Assembly: GCA_029005335.1 (NCBI GenBank) | Contig: JAQXFT010000029.1 | Span: 1 to 35,283 of the forward strand | DNA from: Oscillospiraceae bacterium | GTDB lineage: Bacteria; Bacillota; Clostridia; Oscillospirales; Ruminococcaceae | Direction: 5' to 3' | DNA: 35,283 nucleotides | Shown here: positions 26,288 through 34,492 of the stretch, in pieces | Layout of the letters: each line of letters begins with the position of its first letter | Numbering within the stretch: the first letter of the stretch is position 1 | The notes under the pieces: model-generated | Told to the model about the DNA's origin: nothing | The model's database searches: none | What the model saw: only the letters and a program-made list of their open reading frames with translations | Position numbers and translations under genes: made by a program

Positions 26288-27499
26288 ATGAATATTCAGA
26301 AACCACTTAAAAGTGTGTCCGTAATAGCAGCGGCACTGCTGATGATTGCGGGAGCAAACAAGCTTTCAAAAGCGGAAACAACACTCGGCATGACAGATGC
26401 CACTTTACCAGCAACGCAGATTTCAGCTGACTTGCATGAGTCAGATGGAATGGAAACAGAAAGTAAATCAGACTGGTGGAAAGCGGAAATCACAGATTAT
26501 GATTCAAGCTTATCATTGATTAGTTATGAACTTATCCCCGAAACAACCCAGACTACAGCTTCAACTGAATCAACCGCCACAACAACTGAAACAACAACTA
26601 CAGCTGTAACGACAGCTTCACAGGAAACAGAAGAAGCTTCATCAGAAGCTTCAGCAGAACCTTCACAGGTAAGCTATGAAGCCGGCTCGGGTCCGGTGGA
26701 AACTCCCGAACAGCAGACAATTGAAACCGCCTCTCCCTCTTCCGGAGAATTTGCATTCACAACCTATGGCTGGGGTCACGGAGTCGGACTGAGCCAGAAT
26801 GGTGCAAACGCTTATGCTACATATTCAGGCTGGTCTTATCAGGATATACTTTTTCACTATTATCAGGGAACATATCTTATGAACACAGGGACAACTGATG
26901 GCGAGATAGTTTCGGTTAACGGTGAAACAATGGACGTTTTAGATGCCGTTGCAGGAATTGTATACCGTGAGGTCGGCGGAGGTATGCACGAGGAAGCTAT
27001 AAAAGCTCAGGCTGTTGCAGTCTATACATATATAAAATTCTACGGCAATGACAGCCACGACCTTTTATGCAAGCCGAATCCCCCTCAGAATGTAATAGAT
27101 ATATGCAGGTCTGTACTGGGAGAAGCTCTCTATTATGACGGCGATTTTGCCCTTACAATGTTCTCAGCCTCAAGCGGAGGATATTCAGCAAACTGCTATG
27201 ACGTCTTCAGTCAGGACGTGCCTTATCTGAGAAGCGTTTACTGTGAGTATGATTCAGTATGCGACCCGCATTATGCAACGGTTACATATATGACGGCAGA
27301 TGAAGTAAGAAGCTGTATTGAAGCTGATTACGGCATAAAGCTTTCGGATAATCCGGAAAACTGGTTCGCCCCCTATGTAGGCGACAGCGGATATATTTAC
27401 AATGTAATCATAGACGGTCAGATTGATGTCAGAGGAAATGACCTCAGAGCGTGTCTCGGACTCAAATCACCTAAATTCGATATCGCATATGCACAGTAA
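26288..27499 (+). CDS. Secreted SpoIID/LytB-like protein with apparent circularly permuted domain
   Basis: Signal peptide/TM, ~100-aa Thr/Ser/Glu-rich linker, then GWGHGVGLSQNGANAYATYSGWSYQDILFHYYQGT before DAVAGIVYREVGGGMHEEAIKAQAVAVYTYIKFYG, ASSGGYSANCYDVF and VPYLRSVYCEYDS. Confidence 0.82.
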   Translation: MNIQKPLKSVSVIAAALLMIAGANKLSKAETTLGMTDATLPATQISADLHESDGMETESKSDWWKAEITDYDSSLSLISYELIPETTQTTASTESTATTTETTTTAVTTASQETEEASSEASAEPSQVSYEAGSGPVETPEQQTIETASPSSGEFAFTTYGWGHGVGLSQNGANAYATYSGWSYQDILFHYYQGTYLMNTGTTDGEIVSVNGETMDVLDAVAGIVYREVGGGMHEEAIKAQAVAVYTYIKFYGNDSHDLLCKPNPPQNVIDICRSVLGEALYYDGDFALTMFSASSGGYSANCYDVFSQDVPYLRSVYCEYDSVCDPHYATVTYMTADEVRSCIEADYGIKLSDNPENWFAPYVGDSGYIYNVIIDGQIDVRGNDLRACLGLKSPKFDIAYAQ

Positions 27500-27530
27500 A
27501 ATTCAGAAATAAGCTTTAATAAATTAATAT

Positions 27531-27570
27531 GATGCTCCGGTGTCCTTACGCCGGAGCATCTGATTTTTTT
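27531..27570 (+). terminator. Intrinsic terminator of SpoIID-like gene
   Basis: gatgctccgg-tgtccttacg-ccggagcatc, a perfect 10-bp stem, then tgattttttt. Confidence 0.92.
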
Positions 27571-27627
27571 GTATAAAGCATATTAAAAAAAACGACAATT
27601 TCAAGGTTTATTCGTCATATTGAACTA

Positions 27628-27656
27628 TTGAAATAGTCTTTTACTTGGGGTATAAT
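27628..27656 (+). promoter_or_regulatory. Sigma-A-type promoter of the dcw cluster
   Basis: TTGAAA (27628-27633), 17 nt, TATAAT (27651-27656). Confidence 0.8.
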
Positions 27657-27714
27657 GTTAATAGGCGGAATTAATGATAAGTATATTCCGTTTCCGCTGA
27701 AAAGGAGCTTTCAG

Positions 27715-28650
27715 ATGAATTTTTCACATATTTCCGTGCTTCTCCGTGAGAGTACAGACGGACTTGATATAAAACCAGATGGCATATATGTTGACTGTAC
27801 TGCAGGCGGAGGCGGTCATTCATATGAAATCGCAAAACGCCTTTCGGATAAGGGAAGGCTTATTTCACTCGACCGTGACCCCGATGCAATATCCGCTTCT
27901 TCAGAGAGACTTTCGGAATTTGAAAATGTTCAGGTTATAAAATCAAATTTTTCGGATATACGCAATGTACTCGACAGCCTGAATATAGACCTTGTTGACG
28001 GTGTTATAATGGATTTGGGTGTATCATCACACCAGCTTGATACAAACAGCAGGGGCTTTTCATATCATACTGACGCTCCGCTTGATATGCGTATGAGTCA
28101 GGAGGGTATCAGTGCATATGATATTGTCAATACATATTCCGAAAAAGAACTCGCAAGAATCATTTTTGAATACGGAGAGGAAAAATTTTCAAGACGTATA
28201 GCTGAAAATATAATTAAACAGCGTGAAAATTCTCCCGTGAGTACAACTCTTGAGCTTGCTGAAATTATAAAGAACAGTGTCCCTCAGAAAATAAGACGTG
28301 AGAAAAATCCCTGCAAAAAAACCTTTCAGGCTATAAGAATAGCAGTCAACGGTGAACTCGAACACCTTTCCGACGGTCTGGACAAAGCCTTTTTCAGTCT
28401 TAAACCCGGCGGAAGAATGTCCGTTATAACATTACATTCGCTGGAGGACAGACTTGTAAAACAGCGTTTCGCCGGCTGGTGCAGGGGCTGTACGTGTCCG
28501 CCGGATTTTCCGCAGTGCGTCTGCGGAAACAAGCCCAAGGGATTTCTTGTAAACAGAAAACCCCTTGAACCCTCCGAGGCTGAGCTGGAGGCAAATAACA
28601 GGAGCAGAAGTGCAAAGCTCAGAATTATTGAAAGGAGTAATAATGGCTGA
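27715..28650 (+). CDS. rsmH: 16S rRNA (cytosine-N4)-methyltransferase RsmH (MraW)
   Basis: HISVLLRES, VDCTAGGGGHSYEI, DGVIMDLGVSSHQLD, RGFSY and HSLEDRLVKQRF. ATG 27715 has SD ggag; the ORF track start at 27655 lies within the promoter. Confidence 0.96.
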   Translation: MNFSHISVLLRESTDGLDIKPDGIYVDCTAGGGGHSYEIAKRLSDKGRLISLDRDPDAISASSERLSEFENVQVIKSNFSDIRNVLDSLNIDLVDGVIMDLGVSSHQLDTNSRGFSYHTDAPLDMRMSQEGISAYDIVNTYSEKELARIIFEYGEEKFSRRIAENIIKQRENSPVSTTLELAEIIKNSVPQKIRREKNPCKKTFQAIRIAVNGELEHLSDGLDKAFFSLKPGGRMSVITLHSLEDRLVKQRFAGWCRGCTCPPDFPQCVCGNKPKGFLVNRKPLEPSEAELEANNRSRSAKLRIIERSNNG

Positions 28651-29113
28651 AAAATACGGCACAGACGTTGAAATCAAAAAAGAATCAGATGAGGTCTCTG
28701 AAAAAACAGAACAAGCCCCCGATATTTCCGTGAGAAAAAACGAAAGTAAAGGCGGTTCAAAAATAGCAGTCTTTTTTATTACGATTATTGCTGTAATTAT
28801 ATGCAGTACGGTTGTTATAACACTCGACAGAAGAAACCGTGTATATAACGAGATAACCTCCGCCAATGCACAGCTCGCTACACTGGAATCCGAAAATGTC
28901 AGAATACGCTCGGAGCTTGATGCAAAGGTTTCATTGAAAAACGTTGAGGAATACGCTGAAAATGTTCTCCATATGAAAAAAATTGACAATTCACAGATAG
29001 AATACATAAAAATTCAGAACAGCGATATCGTAAGCGTTCCCGAAAAAGAAGACAGCATGTTTGCCAGAGTCGGTGGCTTTATTGATAAGTGTCTGGAATA
29101 TTTAAAAGGATAG
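28643..29113 (+). CDS. ftsL: FtsL/DivIC-like septum formation protein
   Basis: Bitopic protein with a TM then coiled coil (NEITSANAQLATLESENVRIRSELDAKVSLKNVEEYAENVLHMKKIDNSQIEYI), located between rsmH and a PBP. Confidence 0.8.
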   Translation: MAEKYGTDVEIKKESDEVSEKTEQAPDISVRKNESKGGSKIAVFFITIIAVIICSTVVITLDRRNRVYNEITSANAQLATLESENVRIRSELDAKVSLKNVEEYAENVLHMKKIDNSQIEYIKIQNSDIVSVPEKEDSMFARVGGFIDKCLEYLKG

Positions 29114-29172
29114 TATGTGTATATATATAATATACCGTCCTTTTTATAACAGCCGGTTTATGCGGTGTCTGG

Positions 29173-29213
29173 GGCGGGGTATCGTAAAAAATCCCGCCTT
29201 GTTTTATTTTATT
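29173..29213 (+). terminator. Terminator-like hairpin inside the dcw cluster (possible attenuator)
   Basis: ggcggggt-atcgtaaaaa-atcccgcc (8-bp stem with one G-U) followed by ttgttttatttta, just upstream of the PBP SD. Confidence 0.55.
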
Positions 29214-29236
29214 CCTTAAAAAGGAGATTTTTGTTT

Positions 29237-31660
29237 ATGAAAAAAGAGACAGATAACAACAAAAAAGAAACAGATAATAACAAAACCGTTCCGAAACAGG
29301 GAAGTGTCATGAATCCCCCTACGCTTTCAATGCAGAGAAGAATATCATTGTTCATGACAATAGTCGTATCGCTTGTATTTCTGGGAATATCCGGCTGGCT
29401 TTTCTATCTGTCGGTTATACAGAATAAGCTCTATCAGGCAAAAGCCAATGACTATCATTTCGGAACTATAAGTATTTCCGCCCACAGAGGCTCTATATAT
29501 GATACTAACGGAACTCCGCTGGCAAGAAGTGCATCAGTATATAAGGTGTACCTTGACCCGAAACAATTCCGCAATGAGATAGAAGACCTTCAGGAAAGAA
29601 TAGATGAGGAAAATGCGGAAAAAGCAGCAGGTACGTATGAAACCCCTGAACCTGAAAGAGATGAGAACGGAAACGAAATTCCGGTAGTGCCTCTCCCTGT
29701 AAGTGCAGAAGCCTATAAGCAGGAAACTATAAATTTATTATCCGATAAGCTTGAAATAAGCGTTGAGGACGTTCAGGACTCAATGGAGGAAAATTCACAA
29801 TATTCAGTATTGCAGACTCAGGTGGAAAAACCTGTGGCAGATGCAGTCCTTGCACATTTTGACAAATACGATTTCACATCAATCCATGTTGAGGAGGACA
29901 CAAAAAGATATTACCCTCAGAATGAGCTTGCCGCACAGGTAATAGGCTTTACTTCCGCTGACGGAAACGGTGCATACGGTGTAGAAGCTTATTATAATAA
30001 GTATCTCTCCGGTACTGACGGAAAAGTAATTTCCGCAAAGGATTCAAACGGAAAGGAAATGCCCTATAAATATTCCAAAACCTATCCGGCTCAGAACGGA
30101 AATGACTTGTATCTCACTATCGATGCAACCCTGCAGCACTATCTTGAAAAACATCTTCAGGAAATGATTGATGAGTTTGAAGTAAAAAACCGTGCGTGCG
30201 GAATAATCATGAACGTAAACACGGGAGCTATACTTGCTATGGCAAGCTGTCCCAGCTTTGACCTTAATAATCCCTATGAAATCTCAGACCAGAACGCTTC
30301 CGCAGAAATAGCAAAGCTTACCGGAGATGAAAGAAAAACAATGCTTGCAAATGAACGTGAAGCACAATGGAAAAATAAAGCTATTGCCGAAATAAACGAA
30401 TCCGGCTCAGTATTCAAGATAATTACAAGCTCCGCAGGAATCGAGGAGAATCTTGTTGATGTGAACGGCGATTCATTCTACTGCTCCGGAAGCCTGAAGG
30501 TGGCTGACAGAGATATAGGCTGTCATAACCGTTCAGGCCATGGCGAACAGACCTTTATAAAAGCTATAACAAATTCCTGTAACCCTGCGTTTATGGAGAT
30601 TGGTGCAAGACTCGGAGTAGATAAATTTTTCTATTATCTTCAGGCATTCGGACTTACTGAAAAAACCGGAATAGACCTTCCCGGAGAGGGTTCAAGCTTT
30701 TACAGAGATGCTGATGAGATGAGTGAGGTTGACCTCGCAGTAACATCATTCGGACAGTCACTTGCTCCTACTCCCATGGAGCTTGTAACAGCCTGTGCAG
30801 CATCTATAAACGGAGGATATGTCCTCGAACCATACGTTGTAAGCAAGGTTCTTGATGAGAACGGAAACGTTGTCCTTGAAAATGAAAGAACCGTCAAGCG
30901 TCAGGTAATCTCAGAGGATACATCAAAGAAAATGTGCAGTGTCCTTGAACAGGTTGTAGAGGGCAGTACAACAGGAAATGTATATATGAAAGGCTACCGC
31001 ATAGGCGGAAAATCCGGTACTGCTGAAAAGCTCGGCGGAAGCAGTGATGATGAAAAAACAGATTATGTATCATCATATATATGCTTTGCCCCTGCCGATG
31101 ACCCCGAAATTATACTTTATGTCATGGCGGATACTCCGAATAATGAAATAGGCTACTATGGAAGTCAGGTAGCTGTTCCGACAGCAAGAAAAATTATGGA
31201 GGACGTTCTCCCCACACTTGGATATTATCCTGAATATGACGAATCAGAAGTAGGTACTCTTGATGAAACAGTACCCTTTGTCACAGATAAGCCGGTTGCA
31301 GATGCAAAGGCTACTATTGAGGGAAACGGACTTAAATGCGTTGTTATAGGCAACGGCGATACAGTTACGGCACAGTCTCCGCTTGTAGGCACATCAGTAT
31401 CATATACCGGTACAGTATTCCTTTATACAGATGAAGACCCTGATGCGGAAATGACGGTTGTCCCGACTGTTGAGGGAATCTCGTCAAAAGAGGCAGACGA
31501 AGCTATGAACTACAGCGGACTTAATTACGTAGCAACCGGTGCATCAGTATCGGAGGAAGGTGCAGTAGTTAAAAAACAATCCATATCCGCCGGCACGGAA
31601 GTGCCTAAGGGAACAGTAATAGAACTTGAATTTCATGTTGACGGAGCTGCAACAGAATAA
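29237..31660 (+). CDS. Division/sporulation PBP (FtsI/SpoVD-like) with two C-terminal PASTA domains
   Basis: SGSVFKI (SxxK), SCN, KSGTAE, and PASTA-like repeats (VPFVTDKPVADAKATIEGNGL..., VVPTVEGISSKEADEAMNYSGL...). ATG 29237 preferred over the ORF track start 29165. Confidence 0.93.
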   Translation: MKKETDNNKKETDNNKTVPKQGSVMNPPTLSMQRRISLFMTIVVSLVFLGISGWLFYLSVIQNKLYQAKANDYHFGTISISAHRGSIYDTNGTPLARSASVYKVYLDPKQFRNEIEDLQERIDEENAEKAAGTYETPEPERDENGNEIPVVPLPVSAEAYKQETINLLSDKLEISVEDVQDSMEENSQYSVLQTQVEKPVADAVLAHFDKYDFTSIHVEEDTKRYYPQNELAAQVIGFTSADGNGAYGVEAYYNKYLSGTDGKVISAKDSNGKEMPYKYSKTYPAQNGNDLYLTIDATLQHYLEKHLQEMIDEFEVKNRACGIIMNVNTGAILAMASCPSFDLNNPYEISDQNASAEIAKLTGDERKTMLANEREAQWKNKAIAEINESGSVFKIITSSAGIEENLVDVNGDSFYCSGSLKVADRDIGCHNRSGHGEQTFIKAITNSCNPAFMEIGARLGVDKFFYYLQAFGLTEKTGIDLPGEGSSFYRDADEMSEVDLAVTSFGQSLAPTPMELVTACAASINGGYVLEPYVVSKVLDENGNVVLENERTVKRQVISEDTSKKMCSVLEQVVEGSTTGNVYMKGYRIGGKSGTAEKLGGSSDDEKTDYVSSYICFAPADDPEIILYVMADTPNNEIGYYGSQVAVPTARKIMEDVLPTLGYYPEYDESEVGTLDETVPFVTDKPVADAKATIEGNGLKCVVIGNGDTVTAQSPLVGTSVSYTGTVFLYTDEDPDAEMTVVPTVEGISSKEADEAMNYSGLNYVATGASVSEEGAVVKKQSISAGTEVPKGTVIELEFHVDGAATE

Positions 31661-31683
31661 AAATTTTCCGGAGGAATTATTTT

Positions 31684-33114
31684 ATGAAACTATATGAGCT
31701 TCTTGAGGGCAATGCAAAAACATATCTTGATGACACAGAAGTAAAAGGCATTACTGACGATACAAGAAAAGTATCAGAGGGATATATATTCGTCTGTATT
31801 AAAGGCGAAAGGTTTGACGGACACTCCGCAGCGGCTGAAATGCTTGAAAGGGGAGCATTGGCTGTTGTGACGGAGCATAACCTGAATCTCGGAGACCGTC
31901 AGATTATTGTTGAGAATACAAGGGATTTCTATGGTATGCTTTGTGCAAAGTGGTTTGACCACCCCGAACGCAAAATGAAGTTTATAGGTGTTACGGGTAC
32001 AAACGGCAAGACAACTATAACCAATGTAATAAAGAAAATTCTCACTGACAAGGGCTATAAGGTCGGACTTATCGGAACTATTCAGAATGAAATCGGTGAA
32101 AGGGTTATCCATACTGACAATACAACTCCTTTCGCCTATGACCTTATGAAGCTTTATGCACAGATGGCTGATGAGGGCTGTGATTATGTTGTAATGGAGG
32201 TTTCGTCATTCGGACTTGTTCAGAAAAGAACAGGCTGTACTCATTTTGATACTGCCTTGTTTACAAACCTTACGCAGGACCATCTGGATTATCACAAAAC
32301 TATGGAAAACTACTATCAGGCAAAGAAAATGCTTTTTGATATATGCGACAAAGCAATAATAAATAACGATGATTCATACGGAAAACGTCTTTACAGTGAA
32401 ATATCATGCAGAAAGTATTCATACGGAACTTATGCGGATTCTGATTTTTCATCTGAACTTGTAAGCATAAAAGCTACAGGAACAAATTTTATTCTCAGAA
32501 GCTCCGGAAAGGAATATAATATAAATATGCTTATGACGGGTATGTTTAACGTTATGAATATAACCGGAGCGATTGCCGTATGTGTTCAGCAGGGAATAAG
32601 TATTGAAGACTGTATCAAATCAATAGAAAATTACGGCGGAGTAAAGGGCAGATGTGAAGTAATTCCGACAGGAAAGGATTTTGCCGTAATATGTGACTAT
32701 GCCCATACGCCGGACGCCATTGAAAATATATTAATCAACGTCAAGAAGTGTACTGAAAACCGTCTGATATGCCTTTTCGGGTGCGGAGGAAACAGGGACG
32801 CTACAAAACGTCCTAAAATGGCACATTCCGCCGAAAAATATGCAGACTATCTCATAGTAACGTCAGATAACCCACGGAATGAAAATCCGGACGATATTAT
32901 AAAGGATATTCTCACTGGTCTGGAGGGTTCAAAGCCATGCGATATTGTTTCCGACCGTCGACAGGCTATATATCATGCCCTTGAAATTGCACAGAAAGGT
33001 GATGTCATAGTGCTTGCCGGAAAGGGTCATGAGGATTATCAGATACTGGCGGATAATGTTCATATTCACTTTGATGAGCGTGAGGTTGTGGCAGACGGTC
33101 TGAAACTGCTTTAA
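31684..33114 (+). CDS. murE: UDP-N-acetylmuramyl-tripeptide synthetase MurE
   Basis: GVTGTNGKTTITN, TNLTQDHLDYHKTMENYYQAK, DYAHTPDAIENIL, SDNPRNENPD. Confidence 0.95.
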   Translation: MKLYELLEGNAKTYLDDTEVKGITDDTRKVSEGYIFVCIKGERFDGHSAAAEMLERGALAVVTEHNLNLGDRQIIVENTRDFYGMLCAKWFDHPERKMKFIGVTGTNGKTTITNVIKKILTDKGYKVGLIGTIQNEIGERVIHTDNTTPFAYDLMKLYAQMADEGCDYVVMEVSSFGLVQKRTGCTHFDTALFTNLTQDHLDYHKTMENYYQAKKMLFDICDKAIINNDDSYGKRLYSEISCRKYSYGTYADSDFSSELVSIKATGTNFILRSSGKEYNINMLMTGMFNVMNITGAIAVCVQQGISIEDCIKSIENYGGVKGRCEVIPTGKDFAVICDYAHTPDAIENILINVKKCTENRLICLFGCGGNRDATKRPKMAHSAEKYADYLIVTSDNPRNENPDDIIKDILTGLEGSKPCDIVSDRRQAIYHALEIAQKGDVIVLAGKGHEDYQILADNVHIHFDEREVVADGLKLL

Positions 33115-33136
33115 AAATGAAAGGATTCTGAAAAAA

Positions 33137-34486
33137 ATGGAAAAAGTAATGTTGTCGGAGATAGCTTCGGCACTCGGAAAAACTATAGATTCTGACTGTG
33201 AAATTTCGGACATATGCACCGATACCAGAAATTTAAAAAAAGGCTGTTTATTTATAGCAATAAAGGGAGAACGCTTTGACGCTCATGATTTTGTACCAAA
33301 GGCTATTGAACAGGGTGCAGTAATGTGCGTTACGGAACGTGAGATTCCTGACTGTCCATGCATGGTAGTTGATGACTGCCGTGCAGCTTTTCTGAAAATC
33401 GCACATTATTACAGAATGAAATTCAGTATAAAGCTTGTCGGAGTTACGGGAAGTGTCGGAAAGACTACCACAAAGGAAATGATTTCCCTTGTAATGTCAA
33501 AAAAATACAATACACTCAAAACACAGGGGAATCTCAACAATGAAATAGGACTTCCCAGAACACTTCTGAATCTTGATTCAGGCTATGAATCAGCCGTGAT
33601 AGAAATGGGAATGTCACACTTCGGAGAGATTCACAGATTGTCATGCACAGCTTCTCCCGATATTGCAGTAATAACAAATATAGGCTTTTCGCATATCGAA
33701 AATCTTAAATCGCAGGAGGGAATACTCAAGGCAAAGCTTGAGATTCTTGACGGAATGGCTGAAAATTCACCGCTTGTCACAAATGCCGATGATAAGCTTT
33801 TATGCACCCTTAAATCAGAACTTAAAAGGCCGGTTTATACATTCGGCACAGATAATCCCGAATCCGATTACAGAGCAGTAAATATCAGCGAACATGACGG
33901 CATAACTGAATTTGATATTGTCTATGAATCAGAAAGCGTCCATATTATTCTGACAGCAGTCGGAAAGCACAATGTTCTGAACGCTGTAACGGCATTTGCA
34001 GTCGGAAAGCTCTGCGGTATTGATGATAATATCATAGCATCAGCATTTTCTGAATTTGTACCCGATTCCCTCAGACAGAACATTTCAGAAAAAAAAGGTC
34101 AGACCGTTATAACAGACTGCTACAACGCAAGCCCCGATTCAATGAGAGCTTCACTCGGAGTTCTTGCAAATCTCAGAACAGACGGCAGAAAAATTGCGGT
34201 ACTCGGAGATATGCTGGAGCTTGGCGAAATGTCGGAGGAGCTTCACCGGAAGGTCGGTGAAATGGTTGTGTCAGCCAATCCTGATATGCTTTTCTGTTAT
34301 GGAGAGCAGTCAAAGCATATAGCACATGAAGCTGAAAAATCAGGAATAAAAACATACCATTCCAACGATAAAAACAAGCTTGCAGAAGCTGTTTCCGATT
34401 ATGTTCAGGCAGGAGATGCAGTGCTTTTCAAGGCAAGCAGGGGAATGAAGCTTGAAGAAATAATCAACAGAGTATATGGGGAGTGA
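33137..34486 (+). CDS. murF: UDP-N-acetylmuramoyl-tripeptide--D-alanyl-D-alanine ligase MurF
   Basis: GVTGSVGKTTTKEMI, TQGNLNNEIGLPRTLL, EMGMSHFGEI, DCYNASPDSM, LGDMLELGE. Confidence 0.96.
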   Translation: MEKVMLSEIASALGKTIDSDCEISDICTDTRNLKKGCLFIAIKGERFDAHDFVPKAIEQGAVMCVTEREIPDCPCMVVDDCRAAFLKIAHYYRMKFSIKLVGVTGSVGKTTTKEMISLVMSKKYNTLKTQGNLNNEIGLPRTLLNLDSGYESAVIEMGMSHFGEIHRLSCTASPDIAVITNIGFSHIENLKSQEGILKAKLEILDGMAENSPLVTNADDKLLCTLKSELKRPVYTFGTDNPESDYRAVNISEHDGITEFDIVYESESVHIILTAVGKHNVLNAVTAFAVGKLCGIDDNIIASAFSEFVPDSLRQNISEKKGQTVITDCYNASPDSMRASLGVLANLRTDGRKIAVLGDMLELGEMSEELHRKVGEMVVSANPDMLFCYGEQSKHIAHEAEKSGIKTYHSNDKNKLAEAVSDYVQAGDAVLFKASRGMKLEEIINRVYGE

Positions 34487-34492
34487 TTTTTA

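Noticed and set aside
28432-29007. 191-aa minus-strand ORF opposite rsmH/ftsL
   Set aside because: Overlaps two well-supported plus-strand genes; no motif.
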